Source of the DNA: an uncultured Blautia sp.
GTDB taxonomy: Bacteria; Bacillota; Clostridia; Lachnospirales; Lachnospiraceae
Length of the DNA: 64,000 nucleotides
Assembly: GCF_947654165.1 (NCBI RefSeq)
Contig: NZ_CANTKB010000008.1
Location: 1-64,000, forward strand
Direction: 5' to 3'
The notes under the pieces were generated by a model. That model ran no database searches, was not told the DNA's origin, and worked only from the letters and a program-made list of their open reading frames with translations. Shown in pieces: positions 44,645 through 54,048 of this stretch. The position numbers and the translations under genes were made by a program. Numbering within the stretch: position 1 is the stretch's first letter; each line of letters starts with the position of its first letter.

Positions 44645-46732
44645 TTAATCTTCTTCTGCGTTGGCACGTGCCGCAATCTCTTTTTCCTGAATATCAGAAG
44701 GTGCCTGCTCATAACGGGCGAACTCATAAGAGAACACACCGCTTCCTCCTGTCATGGAACGAAGGTCTGTGGAGTAACCGTAGATAGAAAGCATTGGTAC
44801 GTCTGCTTCTACCACAGTATTTCCTTTACGGTCTACATCCGGATTCATACCAAGCACACGACCTCTTCTCTTGTTCAGATCCCCCATAACATCTCCGGTA
44901 AATTTGTCCGGAACGCTGACTTTCATGGAAACGATAGGCTCTAACAGTACCGGTGAAGCTTCCATAAAGCCTTTCTTGAAAGCCTGAACTGCTGCTGTCT
45001 TAAATGCCATTTCAGAAGAATCTACCGGATGGTAAGATCCATCATATAAAACAGCCTTCACACCAACTACCGGATATGCAGCCAAAGGACCTTTTCCTAC
45101 AGAATCCTGAATACCTTTTTCTACAGCCGGGAAATAGTTCTTCGGAACTGCTCCGCCCACTACAATCTGTTCAAATACATATGGTGTTTCCAGATCTCCG
45201 GATGGCTCAAAGGTCATCTTAACATGACCGTACTGTCCGTGTCCTCCGGACTGTTTTTTGTATTTATATTCCACATCAGATTTCTTGCGGATGGTTTCTT
45301 TAAACGGAACCTTCGGCTCAGAGAGAACGATGTCAACTTTGTAGCGTTCTTTCAGTTTGCTCACCACGATATCCAGATGCTGTTCGCCAATACCGTAAAG
45401 GAGTGTTTGACGGTTCTGAGAATCATTTACTACTTTCAGAGTAACGTCTTCCTGCATCATCTTGGACAATGCCTGAGAAACTTTATCGTCATCCCCTTTG
45501 TTCACGGTTTTATAACGTTTGTATGTATACGGTACGGAAAACTCTGTTTTACCGAACAGGAGCGGTGTGTTCTTTGTAGCAAGGGTATCGCCTGTCACAA
45601 CGGTATTTAATTTTGCAATGGCACCGATATCACCGGCATGAAGCTCTGCTACTTCGATTGGTTTGGAGCCTTCTAATACATACAGTTTATTCAATTTTTC
45701 TTCTGTTTCTTTTGCTGTGTTGTAAAGTGTATCATCACCTTTGATAACACCGGAGCAAACTTTGATCAGAGAATATTTTCCAAGGAACGGATCCACGATC
45801 GTCTTAAAGACATAAGCGGATTTTGCTTTTGTAAAGTCATAATTTGCCTGGTAGATCTCGTTGGTCTTCATATTCATACCGGCACAGGTCTTCTGATCCG
45901 GACTTGGGAAATAACCGCAGATATCATCCAGCAGGTTTGCAACACCCTGAATGTTAATGGTAGATCCCATACATACAGGAACGATGCTTCCGTCGGAAAT
46001 ATTTGTCTTCAGTGCTGCAGACACTTCTGCAACAGAGAACGCTTCTCCTGCAAAATAACGATCCATGAACTCTTCACTGATTTCTGCAACAGATTCCATC
46101 AAGGTTTCATGATACTGCTCTAAGTATTCCTGAAGATATTCCGGTACCGGGCATTCTTTTTTCTGTCCACGCTCAATATATCTTCTGCCGGCCTGTTTTA
46201 CGATATTAACATATCCTACAAATTTGCCTTCTTCACGAATCGGCATGTGAAGAGGTGCGATCTTCTTGCCATATAACTCTGTCAGTTCTCCTACGACTTT
46301 ACGATAGCTGACATCATCAATATCCATCTCCGTTACAAAGAACATTCTCGGAAGATTGTATTTTTCACATAATTCCCAGGCTTTCTGTGTACCCACCTGC
46401 ACGCCGTCTTTTCCTGATACTACGATAATCGCTGCATCTGCTGCCGCAACAGCCTCTTCCACTTCACCTACAAAGTCAAAGTATCCCGGTGTGTCCAATA
46501 CATTGATTTTCACCTTGCCCCATTCAATCGGAACTACAGATGTCATAATTGAGAATTTTCTCTTTATCTCCTCTTTATCATAATCACTGACTGTGTTACC
46601 ATCTGTCACTTTTCCTAATCGGTTTGTAATACCTGATAAATAAGCCATTGCCTCCACCAAACTTGTTTTGCCGGCGCCGCCATGGCCGAGCAGGACCACA
46701 TTTCTTATTCTGTCGGTTCTAAAAACGTCCAT
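44645..46732 (-). CDS. Elongation factor G paralogue (EF-G2-like)
   Basis: The 695-residue GTPase has the EF-G layout: P-loop GHGGAGKTS (16-24), DTPGYFDF (80-87), domain II, and domains III-V (SGGHGQYGHVKMTFEP, then RRGRVLGMNPD). The G4 base-recognition motif, normally NKxD, is TEMD (134-137), so nucleotide specificity or function may differ. Such paralogues without a tight role in translocation are known in Firmicutes and Bacteroidetes. It stands apart from the str operon (no rpsL, rpsG or tuf nearby). GGGAGG precedes the start. Confidence 0.82.
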   Translation of the reverse strand: MDVFRTDRIRNVVLLGHGGAGKTSLVEAMAYLSGITNRLGKVTDGNTVSDYDKEEIKRKFSIMTSVVPIEWGKVKINVLDTPGYFDFVGEVEEAVAAADAAIIVVSGKDGVQVGTQKAWELCEKYNLPRMFFVTEMDIDDVSYRKVVGELTELYGKKIAPLHMPIREEGKFVGYVNIVKQAGRRYIERGQKKECPVPEYLQEYLEQYHETLMESVAEISEEFMDRYFAGEAFSVAEVSAALKTNISDGSIVPVCMGSTINIQGVANLLDDICGYFPSPDQKTCAGMNMKTNEIYQANYDFTKAKSAYVFKTIVDPFLGKYSLIKVCSGVIKGDDTLYNTAKETEEKLNKLYVLEGSKPIEVAELHAGDIGAIAKLNTVVTGDTLATKNTPLLFGKTEFSVPYTYKRYKTVNKGDDDKVSQALSKMMQEDVTLKVVNDSQNRQTLLYGIGEQHLDIVVSKLKERYKVDIVLSEPKVPFKETIRKKSDVEYKYKKQSGGHGQYGHVKMTFEPSGDLETPYVFEQIVVGGAVPKNYFPAVEKGIQDSVGKGPLAAYPVVGVKAVLYDGSYHPVDSSEMAFKTAAVQAFKKGFMEASPVLLEPIVSMKVSVPDKFTGDVMGDLNKRRGRVLGMNPDVDRKGNTVVEADVPMLSIYGYSTDLRSMTGGSGVFSYEFARYEQAPSDIQEKEIAARANAEED

Positions 46733-46868
46733 ATGTAATACCTCCCAAACTTAGTATGTGTATATTCTACTAAAAAACTTTCAACAATTCAAGTATTTTA
46801 TTCAAATTAGACAAGTTTTTTATTTCAGTCTTTTATCACAATAAATTTTTTCTCGTGATATAATACAT

Positions 46869-46892
46869 ATTCTACACTTTAACGTGTAGAAT
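46869..46892 (+). promoter_or_regulatory. Inverted repeat upstream of tyrA
   Basis: ATTCTACAC and GTGTAGAAT are exact complements around a six-base TTTAAC spacer, about 90 bases before the tyrA start. A TTGACT element and further TATCAT/ATGATA symmetry follow at 46893-46930. This could be a repressor operator or a short leader hairpin. Confidence 0.45.
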
Positions 46893-46976
46893 CATTGACT
46901 TTTCTATCATACTGTCATAAAATGATACTGTTTGACAAATGATTATACGTTATATTAAGAAGGAGAATCTTACTTC

Positions 46977-48074
46977 ATGGAAACAACAACCATTGGTTTT
47001 ATCGGTCTTGGACTGATCGGAGGTTCCATTGCCAAGGCTATTAAAAAATTTCATCCGGACTATCAGATCCTGGCCTACAACCGGACAAAGTCTGTTCTGG
47101 ATGATGCTGTGTTTGAGGGAATCGTGGATGTTCCCTGCGTAGAAAGAGATACACGGTTTGCCTTCTGTGATTATATTTTTTTGTGTGCTACTGTGGACTA
47201 CAATCTGGAATGCCTTCCCTGGCTGAAAGAATTTATGCGTCCCGGATGTATCCTCACCGATGTAGGCAGTGTAAAGGGCGAGATCCACAGACAGGTCACA
47301 GCACTTGGTCTGGATGCCAACTTCATCGGCGGACATCCCATGGCAGGAAGTGAAAAGACCGGATATGAATATTCTACGGATCATCTGCTGGAAAATGCCT
47401 ACTATATTCTCACCCCATCAGAGGAGGTAGGGCTGGATAAACTGAGTGCCTACACAGAACTGGTCAGCTCCATCGGTGCACTTCCTCTGATACTTACTTA
47501 TGAGGAACACGATTTTATTACAGCATCCATCAGCCATCTTCCTCATATTGTGGCTGCATCTCTGGTAAACGTGGTAAAAAAACTGGATTCTCCTCAGGAA
47601 TATATGAAAACCATTGCTGCAGGAGGATTTAAAGATATCACCAGGATTGCCTCTTCTTCTCCTCACATGTGGCAGCAGATTTGTCTGGAAAATCCGGATT
47701 ACATTTCCCGGGTATTAGACGAATATATCCGTCAGATTGTCCAGGCAAAATACCTGGTAGATCAAAGAGACGCTGACGGACTGTACCAGATGTTTGCAGA
47801 TTCCAGAGAATACCGGAATTCCTTCAGCGATGCCGCTGCCGGACCTATTTCAAAAGCTTTTGTTCTCTATTGCGACATTATAGACGAAACAGGTTCCATT
47901 GCCACCATTGCTACCATTCTCTCTATGAATGGGATCAGCATCAAAAATATCGGTATCATTCACAACCGGGAGTTTGATGACGGAGTTCTGAAGATTGAAT
48001 TCTATGATGAGGAAGCACAAAAACAGGCTGCTGAGCAGTTAAAGAAACGAAATTATATGATTTACGAACGATAG
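46977..48074 (+). CDS. tyrA: Prephenate dehydrogenase with C-terminal ACT domain
   Basis: The 365-residue enzyme has an N-terminal NAD(P)-binding motif (GFIGLGLIGGSIAKAIK), catalytic HPMAGSEKTGYE, and a C-terminal ACT domain (ETGSIATIATILSMNGISI) that probably binds Tyr for feedback. It oxidises prephenate to 4-hydroxyphenylpyruvate in tyrosine synthesis. AAGGAG precedes the ATG. It is followed at once by aroA. Confidence 0.92.
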   Translation: METTTIGFIGLGLIGGSIAKAIKKFHPDYQILAYNRTKSVLDDAVFEGIVDVPCVERDTRFAFCDYIFLCATVDYNLECLPWLKEFMRPGCILTDVGSVKGEIHRQVTALGLDANFIGGHPMAGSEKTGYEYSTDHLLENAYYILTPSEEVGLDKLSAYTELVSSIGALPLILTYEEHDFITASISHLPHIVAASLVNVVKKLDSPQEYMKTIAAGGFKDITRIASSSPHMWQQICLENPDYISRVLDEYIRQIVQAKYLVDQRDADGLYQMFADSREYRNSFSDAAAGPISKAFVLYCDIIDETGSIATIATILSMNGISIKNIGIIHNREFDDGVLKIEFYDEEAQKQAAEQLKKRNYMIYER

Positions 48075-48090
48075 GAAGGAGTATAGTTGT

Positions 48091-49404
48091 ATGATATTTA
48101 AAAAATCTTCTCCTTTAAAAGGCGAGCTGACAATTCCCGGAGATAAATCCATCTCCCACCGGGCGGTGATGCTTGGGTCTATCGCAGAGGGAACCACCAG
48201 AATCACTCATTTTCTGGAAGGTGCTGACTGTCTGTCCACCATTGACTGTTTCCGGAAAATGGGTGTTGAAATCCAGCATACTCCGGACGAAATCCTGATT
48301 CACGGGAAAGGTCTGCATGGGCTTACAGTACCTGTTTCCATCCTGGATGTAGGAAACAGCGGAACCACAACCCGGCTGATCAGTGGAATTCTGGCCGGAC
48401 AGAAATTCACCAGTGAACTGACCGGGGATGCCTCTATCCAGAAACGTCCTATGAAGCGGATCATCACCCCGCTCACTGCTATGGGTGCCTGGGTGGAAAG
48501 CATTCATGGAAATGACTGTGCACCTCTTCGTATCCACGGAAAACCTTTAACCCCCATTTCTTATGATTCCCCTGTAAGTTCTGCCCAGGTAAAATCCTGT
48601 GTTCTTCTTGCCGGATTGTATGCAGAGGGAAAGACCAGTGTGACAGAACCTTACATTTCCAGAAATCATTCGGAACTTATGTTGTCTGCTTTTGGGGCAG
48701 AGATTGATTGCCAGGGAACTACTGCCTCTGTTCTTGGACGTCCGAAACTTCATGGACAGTCTGTAGAAGTGCCGGGGGACATCTCTTCCGCTGCTTACTT
48801 TATTGCAGCCGGACTTCTGATTCCCGGATCTGAGATTCTGATTAAAAATGTAGGAATCAATCCTACAAGGGATGGTATTCTACGTGTATGCAGGCAGATG
48901 GGCGGAAATGTAGAAATTCTTAATGAACGGAAAGAGGGGCTGGAGCCTGTGGCAGACCTTCTGGTAACCTCCAGTTCCTTAAATGGTACGGTAATTGAAA
49001 AAGAACTGATTCCAACCTTGATTGATGAGCTGCCTGTCATTGCGGTTATGGCTGCTTTTGCCAATGGCACCACGATCATTCGGGATGCCCAGGAATTAAA
49101 GGTCAAAGAATCCAACCGTCTGGATATCATTGTCCATCATTTACAAGCCATGGGGGCAGATGTCACTCCAACAGAAGATGGCATGATCATCAAAGGAGGG
49201 ACTCCTTTGCACGGAGCTGTTCTGGACAGTCATCTGGATCACCGCATTGCCATGGCTTTTGCAGTGGCAGGTATGGCTGCAGACGGAGAGACAGAAATCA
49301 CACGAGGAGACTGCGTGGATATTTCTTACCCTGAGTTTTACAAGGATTTTGCGTTGCTGGCAGGATGTATGGACTTCCGGAGGGAATTGCGATTCTGTTT
49401 TTGA
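48091..49404 (+). CDS. aroA: 3-phosphoshikimate 1-carboxyvinyltransferase (EPSP synthase)
   Basis: The 437-residue enzyme has the family motifs LTIPGDKSISHRAVMLGS, LDVGNSGTTTRL and ELKVKESNRLD. It joins phosphoenolpyruvate to shikimate-3-phosphate in the shikimate pathway. It is 16 bases after tyrA with AAGGAG before the ATG, so they form an operon for aromatic amino acids. The C terminus is slightly long. Confidence 0.93.
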   Translation: MIFKKSSPLKGELTIPGDKSISHRAVMLGSIAEGTTRITHFLEGADCLSTIDCFRKMGVEIQHTPDEILIHGKGLHGLTVPVSILDVGNSGTTTRLISGILAGQKFTSELTGDASIQKRPMKRIITPLTAMGAWVESIHGNDCAPLRIHGKPLTPISYDSPVSSAQVKSCVLLAGLYAEGKTSVTEPYISRNHSELMLSAFGAEIDCQGTTASVLGRPKLHGQSVEVPGDISSAAYFIAAGLLIPGSEILIKNVGINPTRDGILRVCRQMGGNVEILNERKEGLEPVADLLVTSSSLNGTVIEKELIPTLIDELPVIAVMAAFANGTTIIRDAQELKVKESNRLDIIVHHLQAMGADVTPTEDGMIIKGGTPLHGAVLDSHLDHRIAMAFAVAGMAADGETEITRGDCVDISYPEFYKDFALLAGCMDFRRELRFCF

Positions 49405-49481
49405 TTCTGATACACAAATGGAAAAAGAACACACTTCTCAGCATTACTGCGGGAACTGTGCTCTATATGTTTCTTGTACAG

Positions 49482-49509
49482 ACCTGGTTTTAAACTCACA
49501 AAACCAGGT
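49482..49509. terminator. Bidirectional terminator between aroA and the permease gene
   Basis: ACCTGGTTTT pairs with AAAACCAGGT around an eight-base loop between two convergent genes. Confidence 0.75.
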
Positions 49510-49522
49510 TTGACAATTTCTT

Positions 49523-51508
49523 TTATTTACTTACAATTCTATAGTAAGTTCTTGCTGTCACACTATAAATGACCACATACATGGCAGCAAAAACCAGGAA
49601 ACAAATTCCAGTACAGATGGCATACATTTCTGTATTTTCCATATTCATAATAATCAAAATTTTATTGAACATCGGGAATGCTGCTGCCACATGGATTCCT
49701 GCGGTAATGAGAGGCAGGAAGAAGACAGTCAGTACCTGAGAGCGAATGGAAGCTTTCACTTCCTCCCTGCTCATGCCTACTTTCTGCATAATGGCAAACC
49801 GCTCTTTATCATCATACCCTTCTGAAATCTGTTTATAATAAATAATCAAAACCGTTGCCATAACAAACAACAATCCCAAAAAGATACCTATGAAAAAGAA
49901 TCCCCCGTAAAGTCCCATAAAGCCCTGTCTTGCCTCCACACTGGATTCCACATTGCCATGGTATCCATGTTTTGCCATAACATCATAAACTGCTTTTCGA
50001 AATTCTTTCTGTTCTTCTTCTCCTGCATGGGTGTCAAATCCATAATAGATCCGAATATTTCCTGCAATATCCGTAAAAACTTCTTTTTGCTTCTTATATA
50101 GTTCCTGTATGTCTTCCATATTGGGCATCACAAGAAACTGTGTATTGGCAATGTTCGCTGCAATGATGCCGTTTCCGGGAAAACTTTTTAACCGTTCTTT
50201 CACCACGTATTTCTGGTCAAAAATCTTCATACTGGGATACTCATATGCCGCACGGTTGCTGTACAGCAGCACTTCTCCAGGTTTTAATTCTTTTTCTTCT
50301 CCTGCTGCCTTATTATAGTCCTCTAATGGCACAAACATTAAATTCTGGATAGCATCCATGTCCGTCAGATTCCCTTCCCTTGTGACGAAAAACGTATCTC
50401 CCTGCAAAATAGAGGAAAAGGCAAGATAGCGGTATTCCATCTCTTTTTCTGCTTCTATGCCAGATTCCTTTTGAAGCTGTTTCACTGCATCCACAGCTTC
50501 CCTGGCAGTGTCCAGATTTTCATCGTCTGTATATAAAGCAAACTGATTCGGATACCGTGAACGTATAATATCCTCCATTCCCACCATCAGAGAAGTGGTA
50601 CAGGATACCATAAGCAATACACCAGTAGACAAAATACAGATATTTGCCAGTCCTACTGCATTTTGCTTCATACGGTAAATCATGCCGGAAATACTGATAA
50701 AATGTCTGGTTTTGTAATAATAACCCTTGTTGTTTTTCAAAATTTTTAAAAGGGTAATACTTCCCGCTGTAAAAAGCAGATAAGTTCCAATCACTACCAG
50801 AATCACAGCCACAAAGGCCAGAGACAGAGAAGTCACAGGATTTTCTGTGGTAATGGCAAGATAATACCCAGCCCCTGTACACAACACCCCCACAATTGCT
50901 ATGAGCCATTTTGCTTTTGGCTCTTTCTCCCCCACATTTCCTGCATGGAGAAGATCAATGGGGCTGGCTGCTTTTATCTGTCTTAATGCATTGAGAAAAA
51001 TGAGGGCATAAATCCCAAGAAATAAAACTACTGTTTCCACCACTGCTCTTTTGGAAAGAAAGAATCCAAGTGGAATTTTCCCTCCTACCATGCGGGAAAC
51101 CAGCAAAAACATAGCTTTGTCCAGAGCGATTCCCACAAGAAGTCCTGCAGCCAGAGTAGAAATAGCAGCATACAAATTTTCCCATGCAACGAGATGGTAC
51201 AAATGACGTTTCTCCATACCCAGAATATGAAACATACCAAATTCCTTTTTACGCTGTTTCATGAGAAAACTGTTGGTATAAAAAAGAAAAATCAAAGCAA
51301 ACAGGCCAATGACAATACATCCAAAATCCATGGTAAAGGTCATGGTGGTGTCCCCTACCATATCACTTAAACCTGGATTTAAGGACAAGGACTTCACAAT
51401 ATAAAACATGGCAACCGTAAACATACAAGTCAGCAGATAGGGTATGTAAAGTCTCCTGTTTTTGTTTAGTCCGCTGGCTGCCAGATTAGGATAAAAAAAC
51501 TTATTCAT
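49523..51508 (-). CDS. BceB-like ABC transporter permease (FtsX family)
   Basis: The 661-residue protein has about ten membrane helices and a large extracellular domain (about 310-520) between helices 7 and 8, as in BceB-type peptide detoxification permeases. The N terminus LAASGLNKNRRLYIPYLL is typical. It works with the ATPase whose gene overlaps it by eight bases. BceAB-type pumps free lipid II-cycle targets from bacitracin, lantibiotics and similar peptides and also signal to the kinase. I start it at the ATG at 51508. Confidence 0.85.
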   Translation of the reverse strand: MNKFFYPNLAASGLNKNRRLYIPYLLTCMFTVAMFYIVKSLSLNPGLSDMVGDTTMTFTMDFGCIVIGLFALIFLFYTNSFLMKQRKKEFGMFHILGMEKRHLYHLVAWENLYAAISTLAAGLLVGIALDKAMFLLVSRMVGGKIPLGFFLSKRAVVETVVLFLGIYALIFLNALRQIKAASPIDLLHAGNVGEKEPKAKWLIAIVGVLCTGAGYYLAITTENPVTSLSLAFVAVILVVIGTYLLFTAGSITLLKILKNNKGYYYKTRHFISISGMIYRMKQNAVGLANICILSTGVLLMVSCTTSLMVGMEDIIRSRYPNQFALYTDDENLDTAREAVDAVKQLQKESGIEAEKEMEYRYLAFSSILQGDTFFVTREGNLTDMDAIQNLMFVPLEDYNKAAGEEKELKPGEVLLYSNRAAYEYPSMKIFDQKYVVKERLKSFPGNGIIAANIANTQFLVMPNMEDIQELYKKQKEVFTDIAGNIRIYYGFDTHAGEEEQKEFRKAVYDVMAKHGYHGNVESSVEARQGFMGLYGGFFFIGIFLGLLFVMATVLIIYYKQISEGYDDKERFAIMQKVGMSREEVKASIRSQVLTVFFLPLITAGIHVAAAFPMFNKILIIMNMENTEMYAICTGICFLVFAAMYVVIYSVTARTYYRIVSK

Positions 51509-52268
51509 ACTGATCACCACCTGTTGCAAGAAGTGTCAGGGTATCAGAAATCTTCTGATACATCTGCTCATTGCTCTGTCCGCCACGGTAAAGCTGGTGG
51601 AACAACTGACCGTCCTTAATAAACATCACACGGTCTGCATGGCTTGCTGCTTTGGCGGAATGGGTTACCATAAGAATAGTCTGCCCTTCCTGGTTAATGG
51701 TATGAAAAATTTCCAGAAGTCCTTCTGTGGATTTCGAATCCAAAGCCCCGGTAGGTTCATCTGCGAGAATCAGTTTGGGATTTGTAATTAATGCCCTTGC
51801 TACTGCTGCTCTTTGCTTCTGTCCCCCTGAAATCTCATAGGGATATTTTGCCAGAATCTCCGTAATCCCCAGCTTTTTTGCAATGGGTTTTAATCGGCTG
51901 CTCATTTCCTGATATTTTTTCCCGCTCAGGACAAGAGGCAGAAAAATGTTATCCCGGATGCTAAAGGTATCCAGCAAATTAAAATCCTGAAATACAAAGC
52001 CCAGATTCTTTCTGCGAAAGGCAGAAAGCTCTTTTTCCTTAATTTCACAAAGATTTTTTCCATCCAAACGTACCTGCCCTTTGGTTGGCTTATCCAGAGC
52101 TGCCAGGATATTAAGAAGGGTTGTCTTTCCGGAACCTGATTCCCCCATAATTGCCACATATTCTCCCTTTTCCACAGAAAAAGATACATCCGATAATGCC
52201 TGTACCTGATTTCCTCCGAAACGGGTGGTGTAAATTTTTTGAAGGCTCTGTGCCTCTAAGATTGCCAT
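51501..52268 (-). CDS. BceA-like ABC transporter ATP-binding protein
   Basis: The 255-residue ATPase has Walker A GESGSGKTTL, the signature ISGGQKQRAAVARAL, and Walker B LILADEPTGALD. It is of the FtsX-associated MacB/LolD/BceA type. The start ATG at 52268 follows AAGGAGG. Its promoter has a BceR-type site (52360-52373) and TATAAT at about 52300. It is coupled to the permease gene. Confidence 0.9.
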   Translation of the reverse strand: MAILEAQSLQKIYTTRFGGNQVQALSDVSFSVEKGEYVAIMGESGSGKTTLLNILAALDKPTKGQVRLDGKNLCEIKEKELSAFRRKNLGFVFQDFNLLDTFSIRDNIFLPLVLSGKKYQEMSSRLKPIAKKLGITEILAKYPYEISGGQKQRAAVARALITNPKLILADEPTGALDSKSTEGLLEIFHTINQEGQTILMVTHSAKAASHADRVMFIKDGQLFHQLYRGGQSNEQMYQKISDTLTLLATGGDQYE

Positions 52269-52359
52269 ACTTGTAACCTCCTTATTGTTTGTGGCTTTAT
52301 TATAGCAAAAGAGCCAAAGCATCTGACATTGAATCAGGTGACATTTTGGCTCTCTTATG

Positions 52360-52373
52360 TGACATTTTTGTAA
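52360..52373 (-). promoter_or_regulatory. BceR-type operator upstream of the BceAB-like genes
   Basis: The site TGACA-TTTT-TGTAA matches the known BceR/PsdR operator form TnACA-N4-TGTAA. It lies between the kinase stop and the ATPase start, about 90 bases before the latter and suitably upstream of a TATAAT -10. It suggests that the adjacent BceR-like regulator controls bceAB. Confidence 0.7.
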
Positions 52374-52379
52374 GATGGA

Positions 52380-53396
52380 TTATTCACAGTCCAGCTTGAT
52401 GGTATTGAAATCAATGGACACCTCTGTCCCTTTTCCGATTTCTGAGGTAACTGCTATCTTATGGGAAAGTCTATTTGCAGTAAGACGACAAAGATACAGC
52501 CCAAGTCCTGTAGCCTTCTTATGGGTTCGTCCGTTATATCCGGTAAAACCATGGTCAAAAATACGGGGCAGATCTTCCTTTGCAATTCCGATTCCCGTAT
52601 CTTTTATTCTCAAAATCTTATCTGCACCTGCTGTAATGGTAATACTTCCCTGAGCAGTATATTTTACCGCATTGGATAATACCTGCTGCAGAATAAACAA
52701 AAGCCACTTTTCATCGGTAAGTACCTCCATATTCACCGGCTCATATACCAAGCGGATTCGTTTTCTCACAAATAAAGGCGCATATTTGCGGATGGCCTGA
52801 CGGATAATCCCATCCAGGTCACAGTTTTGAAACACAAAATCCGTAGAAGTGCTTTCCAGACGCAGATATCCCAGTACCATTTCCACATACTGCTCAATGC
52901 TAAAAAGCTGGGCAGCCAGTTCCCGGTGTTCCTCCGTATCCTCACTTTGAAGTATCATTCGCATCACCGAAATGGGCGTTTTTATTTGATGCACCCAGGT
53001 AGTATAATATTCCATGCTTTTCTGATTTTCATGCTGCCACTGATTCTCTCTGGCATCCAAAATCTTTCGTAGCCCTGTGGCAAGTTCCTGTAAATCCTGT
53101 TCTGTTAAGGTGGCAGCCTTGGGAAGCTCCTCTGGCAAAAGAGGAAGATTACATAATATTTTCTCATATTCTTTATGGTGTTTCCAGTAAGAAACATAAT
53201 GGATGCCAAGCACTGCTGCTGTGATAAGCAGGCAAAGGCATGCTGCATAAATCAATGCCTCCCACTCCAAATCATATAAAGAAAACACCAGAAGGAAAAC
53301 AAGGGAAAAAAGAAAGAACATGCCTGCACAAAACTGGTATTGCCGGACATAGGACCAAAAACAACTGCACTTCTTGTTATTCAATGATATATCCAC
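52380..53396 (-). CDS. BceS-like intramembrane-sensing histidine kinase
   Basis: The 338-residue kinase has two close N-terminal membrane helices with a very short outer loop (FLFSLVFLLVFSLYDLEW, then AACLCLLITAAVLGIHY), as in BceS. The phosphoacceptor His is in WVHQIKTPISVMRM, and the catalytic domain has N and G boxes (KDTGIGIAKEDL). BceS-type kinases sense peptides through the BceAB transporter. It begins with GTG, overlaps the response regulator gene by 20 bases, and is followed by the transporter. Confidence 0.87.
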   Translation of the reverse strand: MDISLNNKKCSCFWSYVRQYQFCAGMFFLFSLVFLLVFSLYDLEWEALIYAACLCLLITAAVLGIHYVSYWKHHKEYEKILCNLPLLPEELPKAATLTEQDLQELATGLRKILDARENQWQHENQKSMEYYTTWVHQIKTPISVMRMILQSEDTEEHRELAAQLFSIEQYVEMVLGYLRLESTSTDFVFQNCDLDGIIRQAIRKYAPLFVRKRIRLVYEPVNMEVLTDEKWLLFILQQVLSNAVKYTAQGSITITAGADKILRIKDTGIGIAKEDLPRIFDHGFTGYNGRTHKKATGLGLYLCRLTANRLSHKIAVTSEIGKGTEVSIDFNTIKLDCE

Positions 53397-54048
53397 TTCC
53401 TATCTTCGTTTTAATAAAATCACAAAGTCCTGCCTGCTCCAGCTTTTTTCTCAATCTGGTAACATTCACGGTCAAAGTATTTTCTTCCACATAATCATCC
53501 ATCTGCCATAACCGGGTCATCAGGGTATCACGACTGACCACCTTGCCTTTTTGTTCCAGCAGCGTCTTTAAAATCCGAAATTCATTTTTGGTAAGCTCTA
53601 TCTTTTCCCCGTCATAAAGAAGAGTGGTGTCATTGAGATTTAATACTGCACCTCTATGCTCCAGAACCGGAATTTTTCCTGCCATGTCATAAGTACGACG
53701 GAGCACTGCCTGAATTTTAGCCATCATTACTGTTAAATCCACTGGTTTTGGAATAAAATCATCTCCGCCCATATTCATAGCCATAACAATGTTCATATTA
53801 TCTGAGGCAGAAGAAATAAAGACCACAGGCACGTTGGAAATTTTCCGTATTTCACTGCACCAGTGATACCCATTATAAAAAGGCAGCATAATATCCATCA
53901 ATACCATATGGGGATCAAAGCTCAAAAAAGCAGAAATCACATTCTGAAAATCTTTCACGATTTCCGCCTGATTTCCCCAGGAATCAATCTGTGTTTTCAT
54001 GGTTTTTGCCATGGAATCATCATCTTCCACAATTAATATTCGGTACAT
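53377..54048 (-). CDS. BceR-like response regulator (OmpR family)
   Basis: The 223-residue regulator has a receiver domain (ILIVEDDDSMAKTM, phospho-acceptor in VLMDIMLP) and a winged-helix output domain (ELTKNEFRILKTLLEQKG). It fits BceR, and a BceR-type operator is present downstream before the ABC genes. It overlaps the 3' end of the second kinase gene by 16 bases and the BceS-like kinase gene by 20. Confidence 0.88.
   Translation of the reverse strand: MYRILIVEDDDSMAKTMKTQIDSWGNQAEIVKDFQNVISAFLSFDPHMVLMDIMLPFYNGYHWCSEIRKISNVPVVFISSASDNMNIVMAMNMGGDDFIPKPVDLTVMMAKIQAVLRRTYDMAGKIPVLEHRGAVLNLNDTTLLYDGEKIELTKNEFRILKTLLEQKGKVVSRDTLMTRLWQMDDYVEENTLTVNVTRLRKKLEQAGLCDFIKTKIGSGYIIE

Noticed and set aside
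49418..49513. 31-residue frame with YCGNC after aroA
   Set aside because: No ribosome site, and its end overlaps the terminator hairpin; more likely chance.
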